Assembly: GCA_949775045.1 (NCBI GenBank)
Contig: OX459104.1
Coordinates: forward strand, 6,591,306 to 6,655,305
Reading direction: 5' to 3'
DNA: 64,000 bases
From: Metridium senile
Lineage: Eukaryota > Cnidaria > Anthozoa > Actiniaria > Metridiidae
Positions 1 to 11,611 of this stretch are shown one piece after another; the first letter of the stretch is position 1; every line of letters starts with the position of its first letter. A program made the translations under genes and the position numbers. The notes below the pieces were generated by a model, which saw nothing but the letters and a program-made list of their open reading frames with translations, was not told where the DNA came from and ran no database searches.

Positions 1-1562
1 GTGGTTGAAAAGTAAAGTAATACTTCGAGCAATTTCAATAAAACATTCTTTTAGAAGTCGTGCTGGGATACCATCGGGACCATAGGCTTTTGTTGTGTCA
101 AGATCTTTTAGACAATCAGCAGCTTCATTTGTTGACAGGATTATTTCAGACAATGGAGGAACATCGATTAAATGTTCTTGCATATTCATAGAATATGTGT
201 TTACGTTTTCAGATTGCGAAGAAAATACTGAAGAGAAATACGAATTAAATAATTCAGCTTTCTCAGCTGACGTTTTTGCGATAATTCCATTATGGTTGCT
301 AACACTTGGGTTTCCTCTAGAACGTAGAATTGCTTTATGGTAGCTCCAAAATAATTTTGGGTTGTTGTTGAACGATGACTCGATTTTATTTAAGTAGTCA
401 CAATGTTTTGCACGAATAATATATTTAACTTGTTGGATTTGAGTTCGCAGCTTTAACTTGCGGGATTCTGTTTTATTTTGTCGATATTTTCTCAATGCTT
501 GGTACTTTTTCCGTAAGTGGTGACGAAGTTCAGAGTCAATCCAAGGAGGTGAGTTTGTATCTTTGATTGTTTTCACTGGGATGCATTTTTCAGTAGTTGT
601 TAGAAATAGGTCTTTCCAGTCAGTCCAGTAATCATCAATATCCTCAGATGAGATAATATTGAGAGGAACATGGTTTAGTGAACACCGTAATTCATCAAAG
701 TCTCCTCGTTTGAAGTCGTATACTCTTCGCTATACAGGCTTGAGTCGTTGGAACTTTATTATGAGTGAGAAATCAATAATGTAGTGATCTGAAGGGAAAC
801 CAGTCATTCCAGGGCTGTGAGTGGGAACGTTTATGATTGTTTCAGATTGATTACATAGCAGAAGATCAAGCGTAATACTCGCAACATGTGTTTGGCCTTC
901 TATCATTTGATATAAGAAATTATCTCCGACTAACTCACACATCATAACGCCAGCAGTGTTTCCACCATTGTCGATAGGCACCGACGGATCGATCGACCAG
1001 TCCAGTGTAGGGATATTGAAATCACCAACTACTGTTAACTGGTAGATTCTTGGTTGCTTCTTAATGAAGAATCTAGCTGTAGGAGGTCATCATTATTTGA
1101 GTCAGGAGAGCGATAAAATGCGTATAGGATAAAAGACTTGATGCTTGTAAAAATTTCAATAACAACCGTTTCAGTGTTGTCTCTTTCGAGGTCGCTACGA
1201 CGCGAGGCTTGAATGTCAGATTTAATAGCAGTAAGAACTCCACCTCCTGTTTTTCCGGCTCTATCTCGGCGATAAATTGAGTAACCTGGTAGGATTTCAC
1301 TGTCTAAAATAGATTCATTTAGCCATGTCTCGGATATGCAGACCAAGTCGTAGCCCCCAGAGTATACAAGGTCTTGAAGAAAAGAAATCTTCCATATTTT
1401 TACAGAGGCGTCGATGGAAGAAGGAACGAAAGCCTTGAGACTTCTGGCGTTCAAGTAAACAACATTTAGACATTGTGTAGATGGGCCAGGATTTGGCTTA
1501 ATATCTTCGTGGATTGTTTTAAGAGTTTTGGAAAGTGGGCGAAGCTAAGCAGATGTAGCCAT
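1..1562 (-). mobile_element. CR1-like non-LTR retrotransposon, 5' part of ORF (endonuclease into RT), decayed
   Basis: The minus strand reads an N-terminus starting at 1562-1560, a 2A-like NPGP motif (codons at 1493-1482), then an APE-type endonuclease (YLNARS, VCISETW, GDFNIP) and the start of a reverse transcriptase (YGPDGIPARLLKE near 90-50). The element runs off the left end of the window. It is broken: the sixth codon is TAG (1547-1545), the frame shifts between about 1035 and 985, and another TAG lies at 732-730. The order endonuclease then RT, and the NPGP block just before the endonuclease, fit CR1/L2-type LINEs. The element is dead as written here. Assignment to CR1 rather than a sister clade is by motif memory. 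Confidence 0.85.
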
Positions 1563-3400
1563 TTTTATGCCAACAACATTGATTAGACGCAGTCAGTTGC
1601 TCGATATGTTGAAGCTCGATAAATTATGTTACGTCTTGTAAAATGCTATAAGATTTCATTTGCATTGACAATTGTCATGTTGTGTAAATCTTCAGTTCGG
1701 TTAAGTGCGCTAACACAGCTTAATCGAGTTAAAAGGCCGTGTGCGGCCGCCATTGTTGGTGATGATGTTCTTTTATCAACAAAAAAAGTCAAACAAACAA
1801 CAACAAAATACAATGTTTAAAATATCAACTGAGAAAGATGAACATCGAAGAAAACAAAGATAGTTTTGGCCGAAGAAGAAAATAAGCTTGGGCCGGATAC
1901 AAAAATGAAGAAAATTAACAGTAGAAAAGAAAACGCCTAAAAGGCCAAGAAAACGTGTCTGAAGCTTCTTGGAAGAATAAAAACTACCAAAGAAGAAAAT
2001 AAACTTGAAGGAGACAAAATTGAAGAAATTCAACTAAAGAAAAGGAAAATAACGATTTTGTCAAGATGAAGCTCAAAATCTTGATTTTTCTCCTCGTTTT
2101 GTCTTCTGTTTGAAGCGAATTCGCAAACACGCCAATGTACGTGTGCCGTGATACAAAGTCACGCTGTCACGAATTTTTGTGCGAATTGAACTCAAAAAGT
2201 AAAATCTAAAAATCCATATCTTTCAAAAAAGCGCGAATACCCCTAATTTTGTTTCTCTGAAAAAGTTATAGTGATATCGATGTTCTTTTGCCAGGTTCAT
2301 ATTTAAAAAAAAAATGGTTTGGGTTGGATTTTTAGTCGATAATTCATCATGCACATAAAATACCTTTTTCATAATTTGATCATAAAATGTTTGAAAAATA
2401 TAGTACGTTGTATGCGTAATAAATTAGATTTTTGGATTTTTGCCGAAAATATATATATCGCAGATTATTATTTGCTCATAAAGTTAATAAAATTAAAAGT
2501 CCGTTCCACCTATATCTATAATTTTGTAGTTGTCTTATTTTGCTGTTACTTAACTAAAATAATTACTCGGGATTCCTGTGGAATCACCGAGTTTAGGATT
2601 CGGCATTGTTATTTTTTATTATTTTTTTTCGTTGTCGTCGCCAAAATGCCGCGCACGCGCAGTATGGTAGAAGTTCTGATTTACATCATTCACGTGATCA
2701 GAACTCGTGGCGAGGCGTCTCGCTTCTCGCTATTGACAGTGGAGTATTTAGTTTTCAAGGTATGGATTCAACGTCTTTAAATACGCTCAAATCGCTTACA
2801 AATGCACACACCATTCACGGTATAGCCACACTAAAAGATGTCGAGCGTTTTAGTAAAGGGCATTTAGAGAGATACCGCGAATTTATCGTGAAACTGCCTA
2901 TCGTGAAACTTATCGTGAACTATCTATCAAACAAGCTACCTATCTATTCAAAAGAGACTTATATTTCAGCTAATACAAACTCTAGAAGCACAACGAACTC
3001 AACTGCAGAATGTGAACAAAGGTCTACCGAAAAAAAAAGGTCTACCTGTGTTTACAGTCAGTACATTGCTTCTTTTATTACTTTTAATTCAAGGAAGTAT
3101 TTTCTGTTTTCCCTATTTGATAATAGTTACTATTCACCACCCTACCCCATTGTTCTCTCTCTGCACTAAATCACTGATTGCTGAGTACCCGCGTCTGAAA
3201 GCAAAGATATTTAGTTATGTTGCAGTTCGCACTCTGCAATATCAAACATATTGCAGTTCGCACTCTGCAATATCAAACATATTGCAGTGTGTTTTGTTAA
3301 GTGTGTATAACTAATAATTTCCATTCTAGTAAGCATCATCAGACTTATAATTCATTAAATAATTTACTAGATAGCGATTTTTGGTGAAAAAAGACTTTGA
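1563..3400. other. No supported gene; AT-rich spacer
   Basis: Several open frames of 60-190 codons occur here (for example 2349-2780, 2606-3169 and 3012-3314), but they overlap each other, are rich in low-complexity residues and show no domain or splice pattern. A two-unit tandem repeat of about 34 bp containing TTGCAGTTCGCACTCTGCAA lies at about 3223-3290. Bases 3104-3165 are an inverted copy of about 4595-4645. Confidence 0.5.
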
Positions 3401-3404
3401 GTAC

Positions 3405-3482
3405 CAATGCCAGGATTCGAACCGAGACCTTCTGCATTGCTGTATCCGCGCTTTAAGCCATTATGCTACCCAGGCAACCGAT
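3405..3482 (-). repeat. tRNA-like (SINE head) sequence
   Basis: On the minus strand the sequence has an A-box-like stretch (GGGTAGCATAATGG) and a B box (GGTTCGAATCC) at tRNA spacing. The expected acceptor stem halves do not pair, so this is better read as a tRNA-derived SINE head or a decayed tRNA than as a working tRNA gene. Confidence 0.5.
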
Positions 3483-3564
3483 GGAAAACTTGCAACAAAA
3501 ACACGTTTAATGTCATCAAGTTCATTAGCATTCCTCTAAATAGAATTGATGAAATTATAACTAA

Positions 3565-4640
3565 TTAGAGTTTGGTAAGCCTATTGTTATTATATTCAAA
3601 GAGACAAGAAACCGCTGATTATTATGCAACAAAGAGAACAATAATGGGACAGGCTATTGAATGATTATTACATTTTCATTGGCTGATAATATTATAACTA
3701 ATTAAGCGGCGTTGACACGAGCAATTTTTCCTTGACAAGTATCCTTGACAATTTTCATTGCTCGTGTAGACGATCAGCAAGATTTCCTTGACAATTTTAT
3801 ATTGACAAGGTTTCCTTGCTCGTGTAGATGATGAACAAGTTTTCCTTGACAAGTTTAAGTTGTGCCCACAATGCCTTGCATTCAGCAGAGTACTAACATA
3901 ATATTGGTTCCAGTCCCTTGTCGAGTAAAAAACAAAATGATTTATAGTTAAGTCCGATCAACTTGAAGTTTTACATGTGAAAAGTAAACACCAAAAGAAA
4001 AATTTTCTTCTTTTCACTTTTACAAATGTTACGATTTTTGGCGGGAAAATGACGTCACCAATTTTAGTGGGAAATTGAAATAGAGGGTTATGCAAAATTT
4101 TAAAATGCGCATTTGAAAGAACTCATTGAGATATGTTCAAAACCGAAGAGATAACAGTCAAAGTCAAATTTAATCAAAATATATGATTTTTGAAGTTTAG
4201 AAATGTTTTCTATTTTACATTCAAAAAATTATAACTTTAGATTAAATTTGACTTTGACTATTATCTCTTCGGTTTTGAACGTATCTCAATGAGTTCTTTC
4301 AAATGCGCATTTTAAGATTTTGCATTACCCTCATTTTAGATTTTCCTCTAAAATTGATGACGTTATTTTCCCGCCAAAAATCGTAACATTTGTAAAAGTG
4401 AAAAGAAGAATTATTTTCTTTGGGTGTGTACTCTTCACATATAAAATTTGAAGTTGATCGGACCTAACTATAAAAAGTTATTCAAAATCACGCTTAAAAA
4501 CGCCGATTTCAGTACACTGCCAGCCCAGCGTGAAAGTTTGGTAAGCCTATTTTTATTATATTCAAAAACACAAGAAACCGCCGATTACTGTGCAAGAGAG
4601 AAAACAATGGGGCAGGGTGGTGAATAGTAACTATATACGA
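3565..4640. repeat. Direct repeat pair flanking a long palindrome
   Basis: Bases about 3569-3650 (GTTTGGTAAGCCTATTG...) and about 4532-4632 are direct copies. Between them lies a large inverted repeat: about 3945-4200 pairs with about 4205-4470, with both arms sharing the block around GGCGGGAAAATGACGTCA. This looks like a foldback (MITE-like) insertion with repeated flanks. Confidence 0.65.
3715..3865 (+). repeat. Short tandem units with TTGCTCGTGTAGA and TCCTTGACAA
   Basis: Units of about 65 bp containing TTGCTCGTGTAGA, GATnAnCAAG and TTTCCTTGACAA repeat about twice, with a partial unit starting at GACACGAGCAA that is in inverted orientation. No coding capacity is seen. Confidence 0.5.
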
Positions 4641-4651
4641 TAGTCACTTCG

Positions 4652-4738
4652 GCCGGCTAGCAATATTAGATATATTGCAGTCAGCTTCGGGCTGCGCCCT
4701 CAGCTGACTGCAATATATCTAATATTGCTGCCGGCCTC
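4652..4738. repeat. Near-perfect hairpin, about 37 bp arms
   Basis: GGCCGG(C)nAGCAATATTAGA...GCAGTCAGCT pairs with AGCTGACTGC...TCTAATATTGCTGCCGGCC across a loop of about 14 nt. The arms are almost perfect, which suggests recent origin or continued selection or mobility. Confidence 0.75.
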
Positions 4739-5024
4739 AGTAACTATCTAATACTTATTAACTTTATTAGCGTAAAAAAACAGTCAACTTCTTCGACAGT
4801 CACTGCTATACTCAAACTGTTGTCATTTCATCGTTTAGAGATTGTGATATATTAGATAAGACTAGTTATGTGACTGTACATGTATATAATGATGCAGAAG
4901 TCACAATAAAGATTACAAATAATACCAGATCTCGTTGTTCAGGGTTTGTTTATTATAATTATAGACATTTTCGTTGTCATCGTAGTCGTGACTTGTTACC
5001 AACATGATTAATAAAGGCGTTTAA

Positions 5025-5971
5025 GGTGGATCAAAACTTTCGCAAAGCAGATTTCTTGATTTTTTTAACTCGCTTGCATCGCAAAAGTATCGCGCCAATT
5101 TAACTGAAAATTTGATAGAATATAATTTGGTTATCCTAGCTTTTAGCGATGTACTTTATTTGTATATTGTTTTAGTGGTTTCTTGTAAAGGTTGGATTTT
5201 CAAACGGCGGTATTTTTAGTTTTTACCGATTATTTCCAAATCCAACAGTCCGATCGTTATCAAATCTTCAAAGTCTTATAATCACTTATTAAGCTATAGT
5301 TCCTGTGAATTTAGTTGTAAAATCTAGGCTAGAAAAAAAGATATGAACATGGTTCAAAATTGAGGCGAAATATGAAGGATATAAAGTATTGAGCCTTAGA
5401 ATAAATAGTATACATAGGATTGCCTTGAACTTTCGATATATTAATTCTCAATTATGTTTGATAAACATATCAAAATGTCAGTGTCATAGCGTTAAAATTA
5501 AAGGAGTAATATTTTTTTTAACCGCATGTAGGTATTATTAACATGAATTAACATGTCGAAAGTTCAAGGAAATCCTATGTATACTATTTATTCTAAGGCT
5601 CGATATTTCATATGCTTCAGATTTGGGTCTCAATTTTGAACCATATTCATATCTTTTTTTCTAGCCTAGATTTTCCAACTAAACTCACAGGAACTATAGC
5701 TTTATAAGTGGTTATAAGATTCTGAAACTTTGATGACGATCAGACTGTTCAATTTGGAGAAAATCGGTAAAAACTAAAAATACCGTCGTTTGAAAGTATA
5801 TCCACTGTTTCGAAGAAACCACTTCAAAAAATCACAAATAAAGTACATTGCTAAACGCTAGGATAACCAAATTATATTATATCAAAATTTCAGTTATATT
5901 GGCGTGAGACTTTTGCGAAGCGAGCGAGTTAAAAAATCAAGAAATTTGCTTTGCGAAAGTTTTGATCCACC
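5025..5971. mobile_element. TTAA-flanked long-palindrome MITE (947 bp)
   Basis: The left end TTAA-GGTGGATCAAAACTTTCG (TTAA 5021-5024) and the right end CGAAAGTTTTGATCCACC-TTAA (TTAA 5972-5975) are inverted copies. Homology continues through almost the whole element, so both halves fold back on each other. There are no coding exons. The TTAA duplication is typical of Kolobok and piggyBac mobilisation. Confidence 0.85.
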
Positions 5972-6188
5972 TTAAGTAGGAAGCAAAAAGTAGGAAGCTT
6001 ATCAGTTTGTTTATCATAGAATACGCTCAAATATAAAGGTCGAAATCGAGCATTATTATTCAAGTTCAAGGGGATTGGGACACAAGCATTTATTTCTCAA
6101 AGAAGGCTCAAATGTAAAGCCATGAACATGTATATCGTCCCTTTCTTGTAATAGACCGGCGTCTCTCTATAAGACTCAGTCACATGTA

Positions 6189-6260
6189 ATGAATTACTGT
6201 AAGTATAAACTATATGATGTAGAGAAGAATCCTGGTCCTAAAAACACACTATTTGGGTAA
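6189..6260 (+). other. 23-codon ORF with canonical 2A-like motif (LINE 5' remnant)
   Basis: ATG at 6189 opens a frame of 23 codons ending in TAA at 6258-6260 that contains YDVEKNPGP. This matches the D-V/I-E-x-N-P-G-P consensus of 2A ribosome-skipping peptides. Such motifs are known at the N-terminus of some CR1-like LINE proteins in invertebrates. The frame stops a few codons after the motif, so this is probably the amputated start of a LINE ORF and not a gene. Confidence 0.6.
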
Positions 6261-6777
6261 TGCTTTTATCTTTGGACAAAATACAGTACAACAATGTGTT
6301 GCAATGAGCTTATGTTCTTTAGTTTATAATAACAAAAATGAAATTAATTCATCAAATGATCTTGTAATGATAATGAATATTGAGGATCAGTTCTGATTGC
6401 CACAATCGGCATGACAGTCATTTATCATGAAATCAAGAAACTACCCACAAGTTTAAATGTGTTTGATGCTGATTATGAACTTCAATACAGTGACAGTTTT
6501 ACAGGTAAATTACAAAAAGAAACTGCAAATTATTCATATGAGATATAGGTAGATAAACAAATTTCTAATGAAAGTACGCGTTCACGCAGACGTCTATATT
6601 TTCATAAATTGTACTTATAATTAAACGTAGTTAGAGCATCAAAGAGAATCCCGAGTTCACGCAGTTATGCGTCTAGATACAGTTTAGATTGGGCATGGCC
6701 CATGCACAAAAACTATTTACACGCACATATTGATGTTAAGCATTACCTAATTTATATATTATAAAATACTAAACACA

Positions 6778-6963
6778 GTGAAACATTACACCGCTGATTT
6801 AAAAATTACACCAAAAGTAACGTGGAATTTAGGTTGGTACTTCATGTACCATAACTAGTGTTTCATTTAAACATACATATTTACTTGAGACCACATAATA
6901 TACCATACATGAAGTACCTACCTAAAATCTACACTACATTTGAACAGCGGTGTTACTTTTCAC
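6778..6963. mobile_element. Small MITE-like palindrome (186 bp)
   Basis: The ends GTGAAACATTACACCGCTG and CAGCGGTGTTACTTTTCAC are imperfect inverted copies. Inner arms containing GGTACTTCATG and CATGAAGTACC also pair. There is no coding content. Confidence 0.65.
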
Positions 6964-7390
6964 AATGGTAGTTGAAAAATTCTGTAGTTATGGGGGAAAA
7001 TAGGTTATTTTCAGAATGTGCCGGCCAGATATTTCCTCTTTGATGTCTTGATTTGATTTTGGAAATGTACAGGATCCTGGCTGATGATAAGCATACCTTT
7101 TTACTTCTTTGTGAAACAAGATTTTATAACTTCAACTCGATCACACGATGAGTGACTGCAAAATAATAAATCTAGTGAAATAGATGAACATCGTGTAATG
7201 CAACAAACATGTTGATTTTACACCGTTTAATAGTCCAATGTTCTCTTTCCAATGAATCATTTTGCTCACTTTCATCAACAATATTGTGATACAAGCAACA
7301 CTGCATCATCATTTAAAAGAGTGATTATTGACTTGAATTATTATTTCATTTTGTTTCATTTCACTATACAATCGTGAGGAATGCGTAATA

Positions 7391-7520
7391 GAGTACAAAC
7401 ACTAAAATTATTTAGCAGTAAATAGTGTTGATTAGACAATAGAGAACAATAGATCTAGAATTAGACTAATTTAGCAGTATTTAGTGGTATTTATGCTGCA
7501 CACTTTTAGTGCTTGTACTC
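7391..7520. mobile_element. Small MITE with TA flanks (130 bp)
   Basis: GAGTACAAACACTAAAA at the left and TTTTAGTGCTTGTACTC at the right are inverted repeats, and both flanks are TA. This fits a Tc1/mariner-type non-autonomous element. Confidence 0.65.
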
Positions 7521-7569
7521 TAGTATTGTTTAGCTAATTCTAAGTATGAATTAAAAATTTTAATTAGAG

Positions 7570-8027
7570 TGCTTACACTATGTCCATGAAATAAAATGTA
7601 AATAGTAATACTAACTAATAGTTTTGACAGCTTTAGTAACAATACACAAGGGAAACCAAATACTCAAGACCATAGAAAGTTAATAATTTATTCAATAGAG
7701 GCAAACTTTATTGTTTCAACATTGCATTTCATCAGAGTAGTTTTCACAAAAATGTAGTATTATTACAGTCTAATTCTTTTGTTTTCTATTGTTTGAATCG
7801 GACTATTACACTCTAATAAGTAAACTTTGCCAATTTCACAGGTTATTAAATAAAGCATTAACTTTCTATATTCTTGAGTATTTGCATTGCTTTCACTTGT
7901 GTATTGTTACTAAGTTGTTCCAGTTGAGTGATAGTGACTCCGGGTAGTGACTATAGCAAATAGTCACTAAATAAAAACTATTAGTTAGTAACTATTTAGT
8001 TTTTATTTCATGGACATAGTGTAAGCA
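7570..8027. mobile_element. MITE-like palindrome (458 bp)
   Basis: TGCTTACACTATGTCCATGA at 7570 and TCATGGACATAGTGTAAGCA ending at 8027 are perfect inverted copies. Homology continues inward around TACACAAG and CTTGTGTA. The sequence is noncoding. Confidence 0.75.
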
Positions 8028-8518
8028 ATCTATAGCTAACTAGTAATTAAATAGAGTAAACAGAAGGTGTTTTATGTATGTGGGTCTGATATTTTATATG
8101 ATATTTTAGTATATTTTAAATGTATTTATGCATGTGCATCCATGGTCAGGATCGATGGTCCAGTTGTTCCATATAGCTATGTGAGGAATTATTAATTCCC
8201 TTCTATAGCGGATATTTTTGAATTGATTTACCCAAAAGGAAAATAATGATGTTATAATATTAGATGATTTTAGAATTATTACCAATAGGCGGCATTAAGT
8301 GACATCACGCGGTATTAGGCGGTAATAGCCGGTAATAGCCGGTAATAGGCGAACATGGACCCCAGAGTAGGCCTCTTTTAAATAGATTCCTAATGCATTA
8401 ATCTCATACATTGTTTTATACGTGTGTTGCTAGTTTAATTCTCTCCTTTATTTCTTTTCTTCCTGCCTTCCTCATTGGTTGGGCTGTTTGTTTGTTATTT
8501 ATTTGGAGGTTTGTTTGT
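8028..8518. other. Gene-free spacer
   Basis: Nothing recognisable apart from short GGCGGTATTAGGCGGTAATAG repeats around 8287-8355. Confidence 0.5.
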
Positions 8519-8743
8519 TTGGTTGATTGGTTGGTTGGTTGGTTGGTTGGTTGGTTGGTTGGTTGGTTGGTTGGTTGGTTGGTTGGTTGGTTGGTTGGTT
8601 GGTTGGTTGGTTGGTTGGTTGGTTGGTTGGTTGGTTGGTTGGTTGGTTGGTTGGTTGGTTGGTTGGTTGGTTGGTTGGTTGGTTGGTTGGTTGGTTGGTT
8701 GGTTGGTTGGTTGGTTGGTTGGTTGGTTGGTTGGTTGGTTGGG
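8519..8743 (+). repeat. (GGTT)n microsatellite, about 220 bp
   Basis: An almost uninterrupted tetranucleotide tract followed by degenerate GGTTG-rich sequence to about 8810. It lies directly upstream of the point where PARP-like copy A begins. Similar GGTT tracts lie in introns of copy B, so the repeat may mark the truncation breakpoint of copy A. Confidence 0.95.
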
Positions 8744-8849
8744 TGATTGTGAGTTGGGTGCTTGGTAGTAGGGTGCTTGGTAGGTTGGTTGACTTAGTAG
8801 GTTGGTTGAACTACTAATTGATTTTCTATGTTTTTGGAAAGTACAAGCT

Positions 8850-10057
8850 GCTCAAAGGGACAACAGATCCAGCCTCCAAAAGTATAAGAATTGCTGGAAT
8901 TAAAGAAGAAGTAAATACAGCGAAACAACAGGTTCTAATGTTTTCCGAAGAAAACACCATATTTATTGTACCTGTTGAAGTAGACGCAGTCCGTACCAAG
9001 TATATACATCGATTTAAACAAGATGAAGTCACAAAGATCGAAGATGAATTCAAACAACACTCAGTATATATTAACCAAAACAGTAATGGGGAAGGTTTTA
9101 CAATCCATGGAACCAAAGAAGGTACTGAGAAAGCCACCAAGAAGGTGCTGCAATTAGTGAGCCAGATAAAAGACAAGTCCATTGGAATCAAAAAACCGGG
9201 CATCAAGAAGCTATTCAGTGACAGCAAAGGCCAAAAACTACTGTCTATTATCGAAAACAGTCATATGTGCATCATTGAGCGACTTTCTGATGAAAACAAT
9301 ATGAACACTGTCGGAGGAAATGCTGCTGTTGCTGCTGCATCTCAAACAGACCAAATTTGTAGCTATGTCACACCAACGGGAAAAAAAATCATTATTTTAA
9401 AAGGTGACCTCACCGAGTTCAAAGTTGACGTCATGGTAAATGTAGCCAATCGCCGCTTACAGCATGTTGGAAGACTGGCAAAGGCTTTTGTGGTAAATGG
9501 AGGAAAACAAATACAAGATGAATGTGACGAATTTATATCACGAAATAATGATTTGTTGGATGGTGAAGTTTTTGTTTCAAGCCCAGGAAAGTTGCCTTGT
9601 CATCTTATTGTTCATGCTGTAGGACCCATGTGTAATAATGGGACAATACAGTACGAAGAAAAAGAACGTCTCCTAGCGCAGGCCGTTTTTAATGCTTTAA
9701 AAAAAAGCAGAGAAATTCACAAGTATTGCAATCCCTGCCTTTGATGGTTTCCCTATTGATCTCTGTGCCAAAACCATGCTAGAGAGCGTGTTAGCGTATT
9801 TAGAATTAAGCACCCATGTCAACCTATCTGAGATTTATATCATTGATATGGACGATGACATTAATCAAGCATTCTATGAAGAAATGAAATCAAGATTCGC
9901 CAAAGAACAGTCGTTCACCGATAGTGTTACAACAGCTGATGTAGGTAATATCTCGAAACGAAGACAAACAAGGTTTGCCAATTATTGTGAAGGCAATAAA
10001 GCTACAACTCCAGACATCAAAATGAGCATTATTGTTGGTGATCTTGCAGAAGAAAAG
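8850..10057 (+). pseudogene. Copy A: KH fragment and macrodomain 1 exon (frameshifted)
   Basis: Equivalent to B 34256-35493. The open frame runs to 9744, then coding similarity continues in another frame to the donor at 10058. Unlike B, it keeps the stretch after RIRIAGIKEE (VNTAKQQVL). The macrodomain core [16 protein letters not shown] is present. No convincing 3' splice acceptor precedes it. Confidence 0.75.
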
Positions 10058-10324
10058 GTAAGAATAGTGCAATGGAATACTGAGTAAACAACATGTTCTT
10101 GCCCCATTTAAGAAACTCGGTATCCTGAATCCATGAACAAATTGAAATCCGGTCTCATGACATCCGTAATCGAGCCCTTTGTTGTATGTATTTCCTTACA
10201 TGGTGTGTTTTTAACACAAAATGTTGTTATATTTTGACTCTTTGATACCACGCAATGGTTGAATTACACTGTTCACATGATCTACTGTTAACAACAACAT
10301 TAACAATGCTATTGTATGCAACAG

Positions 10325-11611
10325 ACTCATGTGATCTTCAACACCGTTGCCAGTGACCTTGATCTTAGCAAGAATTCATGTGCCAAAGCCCTCAGTAATG
10401 CCGCAGGACTACAATTACAGCAAGAATGTAAAGGAAAAGGCCATCTGAAACCAGGTGACTTGCTCGTTACTGAATGATACAAGTTGGGTTGTAAGAATGT
10501 TTTCCATGTTGTCGCAGAAGATTGGAAAACTGGCAAAGGAGAAAAGGTAAAACACTTAAATATTTCAATTACCGTTATTGATTTGTTTCGGGGTTTCATG
10601 CCTTTTATTTTATTCCATGTTTTGTTTTTGCAGGTTTTGCGTGCTTTGATAGTTTCATGCCTGAAGGAAGCAGACAAAAGAGGATTTTCAAGCATTGCTT
10701 TCCCAGCAATTGGGACAGGAAATCTTGGCTTTCCTAGCGATGTTGTTGCCAAGGTCTTCTTTGAAGAAATTCGCTATTTCAAGAATAACCATCCTAAAAC
10801 GTCTGTTCTTGAAGTTCATTTTACGTTGTTTTACCAAGATCAATCTACCATCGACGCTTTTCAAAAGGAGCAGAAATACTGGGGTAAGCGTGCGAGAGGA
10901 AATCAACAAAGCCAACCTTTGCAAGATTGGAAAACTATACGAGGCCATGATCTGAAAAACGCTTTGATTGGTCCAGTACGTATCGACCTAGTCCCTGGTG
11001 ATATAACTAAGGAATCAACCGATGCTATAATAACACCTTCAAACCAAAAACTTGATGTAGCTGGTAATGGCGGCGTAGCAGCGGCCATAGCAAGAGCTGG
11101 AGGACCCTCCATACAGAGAGAGTGTGACATGCTAGGCCCTCAGACTTCAGGATCAGTAGTTTGCACTTCAGCAGGTACGCTGCCTTCCCGAAAACTATTC
11201 CACCTTATTGCTGTCTCATTTAGCCCAAGTGACATAGCAGATCTGGTTTTGAAGGGTCTGAAAATGGCAGAGTCAAAAGAAATCGGTTCAATAGCAATCC
11301 CTGCTGTAGGTACTGGAAATGCTAAAATATCACCGAAAGAAGCAGCAAAAGCTTTATTGACAGCCGTCGAAAAATTCTGCAAGACAAAACCAAAGTCGTT
11401 ACAACATATTCGTATCGTCGTATTCCAAGAGCACATGCTTGAAGATTTCCATAGAGCCATTGAGGAGTTGGAAAAGACAAAATCAAGCTCTAGAAGCTCA
11501 GTGAAATTTTTCTCATGGTTCAAGAGTGTAATCTGTAGATTAGGTCCTACACAATTTGACGTTGGAGATGTTGACGGAATGGCTTTTGGTAAAGCTTCCT
11601 ACAGTCTCAAG
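10325..11611 (+). pseudogene. Copy A: macrodomain 2 and 3 exons (nonsense in first exon)
   Basis: Exon 10325-10546 (222 nt, same as B) contains the in-frame TGA at 10475. Exon 10634-11611 completes macrodomain 2 ([12 protein letters not shown]) and encodes macrodomain 3 ([25 protein letters not shown]). It is five codons shorter than in B, losing the PHRQIW segment near its 3' end. Confidence 0.75.

Noticed and set aside
2349..3314. Overlapping open frames of 100-187 codons
   Set aside because: Low complexity, mutually overlapping, no domain, no splice logic.
3405..3482. A functional tRNA gene
   Set aside because: A and B boxes are present but the acceptor stem does not pair.
8411..8817. 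Long open frames reading GWLV repeats
   Set aside because: They are produced by the GGTT microsatellite, which is open in several frames; no gene signal.
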